A DNA stretch of 64,000 nt from Melieria omissa (taxonomy: Eukaryota; Arthropoda; Insecta; Diptera; Ulidiidae), in the NCBI GenBank assembly GCA_963971225.1, contig OZ020270.1, positions 16,417,817-16,481,816 of the forward strand. Reading direction: 5' to 3'. The notes under the pieces are model-generated. The model ran no database searches and was not told where the DNA came from. It saw only the letters and a list, made by a program, of their open reading frames with translations. This document shows, piece by piece, positions 20,185 to 28,668 of this stretch. The first letter of the stretch is position 1. Every line of letters begins with the position of its first letter. The translations under genes and the position numbers were made by a program.

Positions 20185-22147
20185 TTATTTAACATCCCGT
20201 TTAGTTCCGCGAAGTCTTCGTCCGGAATTGTCGATACCGTGTTCGTGCCTTTCTTGACCAACCAACACTCTGCGCAAAACGTCAATACCGACGAGAACCG
20301 GATAATTAATCATGGCGTCATCCACGATCAATATATCAGTCTCACAATCATTCCCATCAACTTTAAGAATGGTTTTCATTTTCGCAACACATTGATATTT
20401 CCCGCCGCCGAAACCTTTAAGCAATACACTGCAGTCCTCTTCTGGACCAAGCCTTTCCGCGAATGTTTTCTGCATCAACGTACGCTTGCTACCCGTGTCG
20501 ATTAACGCATTTGCCTCAACACCATTCACTTTGATTCTTTTAATTGTATCTGTATTTTCGCCATTGTCAACCGCGTTGCAATTCGATATTGCTTTTTGTC
20601 CGCCCGTTTTACACTCATTTGCCTTGTGGCCCGTTTTTCCACAATATTCGCACCTCACTTTTCGCTGTGGGTCAGGACAATTTCTCGAAATGTGTCCTCG
20701 TTTGTTGCAATTATAACACACGATCGCGTCTTTATCTTTTCTAGCCGATGCTGGATCGACATGCGTTACCGTATCCGTTTTAGTGTCCATTTTAGTGTCC
20801 ATTTTAGTGTTAGCATACCGTGTTGGCACATTAACCGAGTTATATGCGCAATAGTTTACGATTGCGTTCAGCAGTTCATTGCATGAAACGTAATAATTAA
20901 TAGATAAAACTCTTTTTAAATCATTGTCATTGATCCCGTTTATAATGTATTTTATAATGGACTGATCGTCAAGTCCACCACGACGGCTTACGGCTAGCAC
21001 CCGGTAGTAAAACGTTTCCGGCGATTCGTTTGCGTTCCGGCGCGTACGCATCAATTCGATGTGCACGTCTGCAACATTAACTCGCGACGGAAATTCGCGC
21101 AAAAATGTCTCGACAAAATGTGTCCAATTGGTAAAAATCTCTGGTATAGAATCCACCCACATTTTTCCTGCACCCTGCACCCAGCTTTGTTTGTACCGCG
21201 AAGAGTAATACCTTGTCGCCCCAGCCGTACGCATTTCGCAACTGCTCAATGCGTCCCACAAACTGTGTTGCCGACACATTTTTTTCTGCTGGGTTAAATG
21301 TCGGCAAAATTGAAATTACATCATGGACGTTACTGAAGTGGTTGGCAACGCCATGATATAAATCGTTCTGCGCAAAACGCTGCGCCGGCGTAACAACCGA
21401 ATTCTGACACCCATACATTGGCATTGTGCCGTTGCTACAAACCGTTACAGGCGCCGCAGCAGCCGCGTCACACTGATTCACGCTTCGGCCTATACCGTTA
21501 GCCGATTCCACACCATTATGCCGAAATCGCAAGTTCAATGGCGGAGAACGCTCCGCTTCATAAAACTGATGCACATTGTCCTGCGCAAAACGTTGCGCTG
21601 ACGTCAGGACAGGATTCTGGCACACATACACTGGCATCGTGCTGCTCCTGCATAGCGTCGCAGGTACCGTAGCAGACACACCGCACCAATTAACGTTTCG
21701 GCCCACGCCGTTGACCGAATTTTCGACTGATAGAGGATGAGAAACCGTAACAACCCCTTCGTTCAGCACTTCGCGCATCGACGGAAAAGTATTGCGACCC
21801 GTTGCAACTACTTCCTCGTTCCGTAAATTGTTCTGACATAGATTTCGCACCGCACTGTTTGTAACGTTTTCACCCGACTGCACCTCACAAGACGTTAGTG
21901 GCGCAGTATATGAAATTGGCACAGGCGATGAGGAACTCATTGGCTCCATTTCGTAACCGCTTTCGCCCAACACACTCGAATAACAATCTTTTTGCTGCTC
22001 TTGCGGTCTTTCAATAAGATCTGCCTTGCTTCCTGTACACGGTAGCCCGAGATCGCGTAACCGTTTTTTCAAGTTCGCGACGTTGCAACTTTTCAGCTCA
22101 ACTGCCCGTTCGCGTCGGTTCATGTTTTCGGGGAAACAAAAAAACAC
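20185..22147 (-). pseudogene. gag: Gag-protease of the Mdg3-like element, with one frameshift
   Basis: Gag occupies two overlapping frames. The upstream one (21077-22147) starts with a SAP-like motif (VANLKKRLRDLGLPCTGSKA, residues about 24-43) and a long low-complexity region, and enters the capsid-like region. The downstream one (20185-21279) continues the capsid (WTHFVETFLREFP), two CCHC knuckles (CYNCNKRGHISRNC and CEYCGKTGHKANEC) and an aspartic protease (ALIDTGSKRTL). The frame switch falls exactly at a 7-bp tandem duplication, CTGCACC twice at 21168-21181; one copy would keep the frame open. This is therefore a mutation rather than programmed frameshifting. The ATG in MNRRERAVELK is a plausible start. 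Confidence 0.88.
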
Positions 22148-22217
22148 ACAAACAGAAACTTTTCTAAAGCTTTTCTTTTTTCGTTTGCAGTAACGTAGAT
22201 AATCGCACTTCTGAATT

Positions 22218-22417
22218 TGTCAGGGTTTTATTAGAATGTCTTTATTGTTTTCTTTCTTTAAACTATTCGACAAGTTAATTAAAGTATTTTTATTGTATTA
22301 GCGCGATTGACGTGCGCGTGCGCGGGCGGCCGTCGTTCGTCTTCTATCTCTCTTCCTTTCGCTGCGTGAGCTTGGCTGCGGCACCAGCTGGGAGCAGTGC
22401 GGCCAAGGCACTTGACA
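22218..22417 (-). repeat. 5' LTR of the Mdg3-like element
   Basis: 200 bp and nearly identical to 14224-14423, with only a few substitutions in the last 90 bp. This suggests a fairly recent insertion even though the coding part has since been broken. Confidence 0.93.
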
Positions 22418-24444
22418 GTACTTTCACCAAGTTTGTAGTTAAAACACTCAAAAAAGTTGTTTCTCCATACATACTTTTAACCTGTTGTTGATTCAGTTAG
22501 ATTTCGATTTTAAAAATAATAAGAAACACGTGCCTAACTTTATTTATTTCAATTATTTTTACAATTGTTGAAGTCAATAGGCCCATCGGTTCGTTTCGGA
22601 GTTCGTTTCGATAATAAATCAATCAATCAATCAACCAGTAAGTCAGTCAGGATAAACAATCTATGTATAAAAAAATGGAGACGGTACCACGCCCCCTTGT
22701 CCAATGCGCACAACTTTCGTCTAGTCGAGTTGTGCTACTAAGTAGACAGTTTGTACCAACTTTGATTGATTTGCGACTTAGAGTTCTGTTGAAATGTTGG
22801 GTCATAAAAAATATGCCACACCCCTTTTCAAACGCCCATCAAAGCTCATTAGTAGAATGACACATCTATGAGACGACGGTAGACCAACTTTCAATGCTGT
22901 GCAGCTAACGATTCCGAGGAGATTCCTTATTAAAGAGTTGAGTTGTATGGGCGGTGCCACACCTCTTGTCCAGAATCTACCTTATTCCCCCTGCCGAAGG
23001 ACACGACTAAATCATAACTTGATACCGAGTATCATTGATGTGAATGCTATAGTTCCAAAGTTTCACCGGAATTTATAAAGTGCCACGCCCCTTGTCCAAC
23101 GCCCATACAATAAAACCTGTGAAATAATACGTCTACGCCATGACGTTGTACAAAATTTCAACGCTGAGCGACTTATAATTCCGAAGCTATTCCACATTAA
23201 AGAATGAAGTTGTATGGGCGGTGCCACACCCCCTTGTCAAAAACGCACCCTATTCACCCTGTCGAAGGACACAACTAATAATAAGTTTGTACCGAGTGTC
23301 ATTTAAGTGAACGCTATAGTTTCAAAGTTTCACCATTTAAAAAGTGCCACGCCCTTTTTCCAATGCCCATACAATACTACCGGTGGAATCACATGTCTAC
23401 GCCATGACGCTGTACCGAATTTCAATACTGTGTAACTTATGATTCCGAAGATATTCCGTAATAAAGAATTGAGTTGTATTGGCGGTGCCACGCCCCCTTG
23501 TCCAAAATACACCCTATTCCCCCTGCCGAAGGACATGACCAAACCGTAAGTTTGTACCGAGTGTCATTGATGTGAACGCTCTAGTTCCAAAGTTACACCG
23601 GATTTTAAAAAGTGCCACGCCCCTTGTCCAACGCCCAGTAAATTTTACCGGTCGAACGACACGTCTACGCCATGACACTGTATCAAATTTCAATGCTGTC
23701 CGACTTATCATTTCGAAGATATTCCATATTTAAAAATTGAGTTGTATGGGCGGTGCCACGCCCCCTTGTTCAAAACCCACCCCATTTCCCCTGTTGAAGG
23801 ACACGACCAAATGGTAACTTTGTACTGAGTGTCATTGATGTGACTGCTATAGTTCAAAAGTAACACCGGAATTAAAACAGTGCCACGCCTCTTGTCCAAC
23901 GCCCATTAAATTTTCGCAATAGGAACACACTTCTATGAGATGACGGTACACCAACTTTCAATGCTATCCGACTTATAATTCCGAGGATTTTCTATGTTAA
24001 AAAGTTAAATTGTATGGGCGGTGCCACGCCCCCTTGTCCAAAATCCATCCTATTTCCCTCATCGAGGGACCCGACCGAATCGTTAGTTTGTACCGAATGT
24101 CATTGATGTGACTGCTATAGTTCAAAAGTAACACCGGAATTTAAAAAGTGCCACGCCCTTTGTCCAACGCCCATTAAATTTTACCGGTGCAATGACACGC
24201 TTATGCCATGACACTGTACTAAATTTCAATGTTGTCCGACTTATAATTCCAAAGATATACCATATTAAAAATTTAGGTTGAATGGGAGGTGCCACGTCCA
24301 CCTGCCGTACAAACATGTAATATCGCTATAAACCACCGCATTGACATCTTCTATCACTCACAAAAAAAATTTTCCCGAAAGAATGAGCCGTTTTCGCAAA
24401 CACTGATTACACACAGAACGTTAAGTTTTTTTTATATATAAGAT

Positions 24445-25300
24445 AATAATTTGTTTGGTGGTAAAGCAATAATCGCTTAAGCGATAATCGTTTTTGACCA
24501 CAGATTTAATAATACTTTTTCGATGGACTTCAACGGAAAAAATGTATTAAGCTTTGATAAAATACTTAATCTTAACCAAAATGTACTTTATATAATAGTG
24601 GAATTACATATTGCTCAAATAGGGCAAAAACTGGCAAGATCTTTTCAACAATATAGAGCTTAATATTTGCATATCTAGAATATGTAATAAATAAAGATAT
24701 AAAATAAAATATATATATAAAACCAATTTATAACTACATTTGTCTACGGATATACTCTAAAAACCCCATTTTGAAGATATTTTTATAAAAAAATAAAGGA
24801 AAATATGCTGTAACTTGTTCTTAAAGGTTTTTTGGTAGTCGGGTTTTAAAATACCTGAAGTTTAAAATTCCATAACAAAAATTATGTGTAATTAAAATTT
24901 TTTATTAATATCGAATATCGTTCGAATATTACTTTTAGCAATTCAAACAAACAAGAGAAACGAATCAACAGAAAAAAAATGAAACACGACGAACAATATT
25001 TGTTTTATATTATCTTAAAAATGGCACATTTTTGAGCATACTTTACATTTAAATATTAATTTGTATGATTAATAATCCAGCGGGATTTTGCCCTAATTTG
25101 CACTGGTTGAATAAAAATGCCAAACCCAAGAGAAATCGAACGATTGTATACACTTTCATCAGCACATTCCCATGATTGCGAATTACACGTTTCATCTGTT
25201 TAATTTTTCTGACTTGTCGACGTCCCAACAACCACTTTATTGTCTTTCTCAAATTTTAAAAGATTCCTACAAGAATATGCAAAGTTATGGAGTTGTTTTG
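24445..25300. other. AT-rich intergenic stretch
   Basis: No gene or repeat boundary was found. A perfect 14-bp palindrome ATCGCTTAAGCGAT lies at 24472-24485, just after the end of the dispersed repeat. The rest is AT-rich text with poly-A and poly-T tracts. Confidence 0.4.
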
Positions 25301-25302
25301 TA

Positions 25303-26031
25303 TTTATCAGGTGTACAACTTTGCTTCCGCCGTTTTCCGATAGGTGGCTGTACCGGCTGAGGCTGGTTGAAATACATAGATGGTAATGCCTTTAAAGTGA
25401 GTGTGGACAGTGCCTAACGAATTGTCATCGCCGTTTCAGTGACAGTTGTTCTTGTTTTAGTATTATTCACGCTCGAAAATGTCCGTTTATGTGCCCAATT
25501 CTCGCCATTTGCGGGAAGTTTTACTTTTCTGTTACAATTCGAAAAAAAATGCAGCTGAAGCGCATCGAATGCTCTCAGAAACTTACGGTGATGCTGCTCT
25601 GAGTGAAAGAACGTGTCGGGATTGGTTTCAACGTTTTAAAAATGGTGATTTCGATGTCGAAGACAAACATGGTGGTGTTCTCCAACACGACAATGCTCGG
25701 CCTCACGTCGCAAAAGTGGTCAAAAAGCCCACCCGCCGTATTCCCCAGATGTCGCCCCTTCTGACTTCCACCTATTCCGTTCGATGGCACACGGCCTGGC
25801 AGATCAACATTTTCAATCCTTCGAAGAATTGGAAAAATGGATTGCTTCATGGATAGCGTCAAAAGAGGACTCCTTTTTTCGAGCCGGGATCCGAAAATTG
25901 CCGGAAAGATGGGAGAAAGTTGTCGCTAGCGACGGACAATACTTTGAATAATACATCTGTAAGCACTTTTTCGTAATAAAACTTTTAATTTTGGAAAAAA
26001 ACGGCGGAAGCAAAGTTGTACACCTGATAAA
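25303..26031 (+). mobile_element. mariner element B, internally deleted
   Basis: Inverted tips TTTATCAGGTGTACAACTTT, continuing identically for more than 30 bp, lie inside TA dinucleotides (25301-25302 and 26032-26033). At 729 bp it keeps both transposon ends and the two ends of the transposase gene. The tips are identical over their length, so the copy is not very old. Confidence 0.9.
25479..25856 (+). pseudogene. mariner transposase with a large internal deletion
   Basis: Residues 1-66 are the mariner N-terminal helix-turn-helix (LREVLLFCYNSKKNAAEA...SERTCRDWFQRFKNGDF). The frame then jumps from KHGG directly to VLQHDNARPHVA, the block around the second catalytic aspartate, so roughly 130-150 codons including the first catalytic aspartate are lost. 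Soon afterwards it is out of frame: the usual C-terminus (ERWEKVVASDGQYFE) is readable at about 25900-25950 in another frame. It cannot make an active enzyme but retains a DNA-binding domain. Confidence 0.88.
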
Positions 26032-26298
26032 TACAGTAATAATACTTTGTGTATTATTTCATGATTTTCATTTTTGGGTATCGCATCCGTTGCGCTATTT
26101 TAAAAGTTAAACACTATATCAAAAGCTTATATCATTTAATTACCATACAATCCTGTGAAGTATTGTACGAACAGCATTTGGCAACGCGGTTAAAAATTAA
26201 TTATTATACTGTTGTTATTGTTAAAAACGGCAACGTTGATGTAAATTTCGTCCTTCGGCAATGTTTAGTTCGGTAACATGTTTGTATATTCTTTTCTA

Positions 26299-27287
26299 AG
26301 GACTGTATCGAAAAGAAAGTGCACGCTTAGTTTGAAGTATAACTTTAATGTAAATTTTTTTGATCAGATTTTTTGTTTTAACATTTGTTGCATATACTTT
26401 AAGGACTAAGGATTTTTGTTTAAATAACAAATTTGTTTTTCAAATAAATGTATATCTAATTTTTTGTTTGACCCTCTTCATTAAATTTTGTACAGCTGTT
26501 TGCGTTATGGGTTTTTTTGATTTTCTCCAATTTTGTTTAATTCCTTAAGATTTTTAGCTTCTTGTTCATCTTTCATAAGGTTTTTTTTTGGCTATTGCGC
26601 AGTAGCGCCTCTATTGGACGTAGTTCTGGTGATTTTAGCGGAATCTCATTTCTTCCTGGCAGTGATTTTGAGTTCATTTTTACATATGTCTCGTCATCCA
26701 TAATGATGCCCGAAATTTTTTCTTTGCAGAGACGAGTGTATAGTTTTCTGCATTGCGTTTTGCCTTTTTTGACTTTTTGATTTTCATTTCTTTTTGGTAT
26801 TGTTTGTTTTTTATACGTTTTTAAGGTATTCCTCTGCTTCACTCTTTGCACCATCGTCACACTCGTTCTAGCTAAATTTCCAATACAAATGCACTTGTTT
26901 TCGTCAATCTAATGCCTCAGTTTTTCTTCCATTTTTGGGTCTTTAGGACCCTTTTTACGGCCACTTTTTGGTATGTCGTTGATAGTGCAATTTTCACCAT
27001 ACTTAAGAATCATTTTTTTTAGCGGAGTTTATGGACACGCGATGTCGTTTGGCTGATTTTCTGTACGAAGCACCTGTTTCAGTGAACCAACTGTACACAA
27101 ATTTTTTGAGGATGTCTAACTCGATACGCTTAATTTTCGTAATATAAAAATATATGAAACGAAATTTGTATGAAATCAGTATTTCAAGGCCTACTCTATT
27201 TAACGGCATTTTTAGAATTAAAAAAAAAATTATATGCTGCGAGAAAATTAAGTTAGAAAGTGTGCACTTTCTTTTCGATACAGTCCT
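26299..27287 (-). mobile_element. Tc1/mariner-superfamily element, degenerate
   Basis: The inverted tips AGGACTGTATCGAAAAGAAA are perfect over at least 20 bp, with TA on each side (26297-26298 and 27288-27289). It is 989 bp long and inserted in the left arm of the inverted-repeat pair. Its coding strand is minus. Confidence 0.88.
26573..27209 (-). pseudogene. Tc1-type transposase fragments
   Basis: Two separated minus-strand pieces are readable. The upstream piece (27003-27209) contains a basic helix-turn-helix-like stretch (YRKSAKRHRVSINSAKK). The downstream piece (26573-26860) has the region around the first catalytic aspartate (GIIMDDETYVKMNSKSLPG) and then jumps to SPELRPIEALL, the block at the third catalytic position. 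The part between, including the second aspartate, is missing, and the pieces are in different frames. It is a dead copy. Confidence 0.8.
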
Positions 27288-27441
27288 TAATAGCCTTATT
27301 TAGAATTACGTTGCCACTTTTTTCCCCAAAAAAGGCTCAAAGTGGAAGTGAAAGGATCATTTTATGTTTTCGGCAAATTGTTTTTTAACATCAAAGCAAA
27401 ATATAACTTTTATATCTTAATTTTTGTTTTTGCTTGTACTA

Positions 27442-27690
27442 CATGGGCTGAAAAGTCTTTGGCCTGACATAGAGATGGCGCCGAAAATTAAGAATTATTG
27501 TGTTGTACATGGAAAACCATCCTTAACTTAGATTCTGTCAAAGTTTCATGACATTTGGTTGACTCGTTTTAAAGTTATTGCTTTCGAAGTGACGCTACCT
27601 CTGAATTTTTGTAAACAATGGAAAAAAGTGAATTTCGTGTTTTGATAAAACATTGCTATTTGATGGGCACAAATACAGATGTATTATAAC
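27442..27690 (+). mobile_element. 5' fragment of a mariner element (C)
   Basis: After TA at 27440-27441 the text CATGGGCTGAAAAGTCTTTG is a mariner tip, related to the end of mariner D at 49405 (complement GGGCTGAAAAGTTCG). It is followed by a typical 5' leader and an ATG opening MEKSEFRVLIKHCYLMGTNT, the mariner N-terminus. The match stops near 27690; the rest of the gene and the right tip are absent. Confidence 0.8.
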
Positions 27691-28668
27691 ATTTATCAAG
27701 CCATGCTTTTGTTTCCACTGTATTTTTGAGCTCTGCTCGCACAGATCACGTATGTGGTGAGAGCGTTTCTTTACAAGCGAGAACGTAGTTTTATGTGTTG
27801 CGCTCTTTGGTTGCGCTCACAGCAGCGAGTGTGCGTTAGCACCAGTGCTGCCGAACGTACTACTATAGTAGTATTTTGCTACTATTTCGTCATTTTTACT
27901 ACCGTACTACCCATAGACCGATTATACTACTATTTTCTGAGATATAAGCGTACAAGCAAAAAAAATTACGATATGAAAGTTATGTTTTGCTTCGATGTTA
28001 AAAAACAATTTGGCGAACATAAAATGGTCCTTTCGCTTCCACTTTTGGCATTTTTTGAGAAAATTTTGGTACAAAAAATTTTAGTTGAATGGCAACCGTA
28101 ATTTTAAGAAAAGAATATACAAACATTGTCGAAGGACGAAATTTGAACCAAAGTTGTCGTTTTTAACAATAACATCAATATAATAATAAAGAATGTACCA
28201 CAATGACTTTAAAAGTCGTATTTGCCGTTTTTTGTTTCTAACCAAATATCCTTGGTTTGTGAGCAACTCTATCACTTGTGTTTCAAGGTGACACCTTTTA
28301 ACGGCGTTGCCAAACGCAACGGATGCGATACCCAAAAAAGAATAATAATTTAATAATTGACTGGCACGACAGCCCGCTTACGCGAGACTAAGGCCTAGCT
28401 TCCCGCAAAGAACATCATAAAATAATACAGTTATATTTTTTATTTTTTATTTATTTATTTAATTATAAAACATCGGCATTTAAGAATTTCATCTTTTGCA
28501 TGCCACAAGTTGATACTTATTAACTAACAATTGATTAGCTCAACAAATACAATTGATTAACAAAAATTGATTATTAACAGTATATTTGAATCCAGTGGGA
28601 ATCTAAATATTTAAAAGAGAAGATAGAAAAGGAAAACAGAATAGTGAGAAAAGTAGAGAAGGACAGAG

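Larger units (their letters stand above)
14414..20285 (-). pseudogene. pol: Pol (RT-RNase H-integrase) of the Mdg3-like element, split by Transib
   Basis: The main frame (17787-20285, 832 codons) holds reverse transcriptase with YLDD near residue 215, RNase H (HTDASSLGIAAVL), and integrase with its H-H-C-C module (HDEMGHFSVDKT...CVDCC) and catalytic D, D, E near residues 630, 690 and 725 (HLDHLGPF, TDRGTAF, GQVERANQT). At 17870 the frame runs into the Transib-type insert. The missing C-terminus lies at 14414-14813: the GPYVVAEVLGN module and an acidic tail. The frames match across the insert once 3,056 bp plus the 5-bp duplication are set aside, so the gene was open when it was hit. It overlaps the protease frame by 101 bp in a different frame, which may reflect frameshift expression or an indel. 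Confidence 0.92.
14224..22417 (-). mobile_element. Mdg3/micropia-like Ty3/Gypsy LTR retrotransposon
   Basis: Two 200-bp LTRs (14224-14423 and 22218-22417) begin TGTCAGGG and end TTGACA on the plus strand and are nearly identical. GTAC duplications flank them (14220-14223 and 22418-22421). Genes run on the minus strand: gag, zinc knuckles and protease, RT, RNase H, integrase. A 3,056-bp Transib-type element interrupts the integrase; without it and its 5-bp duplication the element is 5,133 bp, a compact Gypsy element with no env. A purine-rich AGGAAGGG run precedes the 3' LTR. The lineage call rests on the RT text (YRQLNKITVKPPFPIP, YLDDVII), typical of Mdg3/micropia. The primer-binding site was not identified. 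Confidence 0.93.
13695..24444 (+). repeat. dispersed repeat family, copy 2 (split by an LTR element)
   Basis: It begins ACTAGCTGGGCCCTACGGCTT and ends near TATATATAAGAT at 24444. The LTR element at 14224-22417 interrupts it; the repeat is continuous across the GTAC duplication (AAAGTAC before, GTACTTTCACC after). The distal part (22660-24320) is a tandem array of composite units: GCCACGCCCCTTGTCCAAC-type boxes recur at about 23081, 23345, 23612, 23881 and 24147, a period near 266 bp, with a variant GCCACGCCCCCTTG box halfway. No long coding frame crosses the array. Native length is about 2.55 kb. Confidence 0.7.
26071..28339. repeat. pair of ~380-bp inverted repeats
   Basis: The left arm (26071-27439, including a 989-bp Tc1-like insertion and its TA) and the right arm (27950-28339) are inverted relatives. 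Outer tips: TTTTTGGGTATCGCATCCGT against its complement; inner ends: GCTTGTAC against GTACAAGC. Shared inner blocks include TGTTATTGTTAAAAACG and TTTGTATATTCTTTTCT. Without the insertion the arms are 378 and 390 bp. They may be one foldback element or two independent copies of one repeat; a hAT-like end at 27843 between them makes the second reading at least as likely. Confidence 0.6.

Noticed and set aside
20185..20285. Programmed frameshift between protease and RT in the Mdg3-like element
   Set aside because: A 101-bp overlap exists, but no convincing slippery site was identified and another gag frameshift in this copy is mutational, so I do not claim it.
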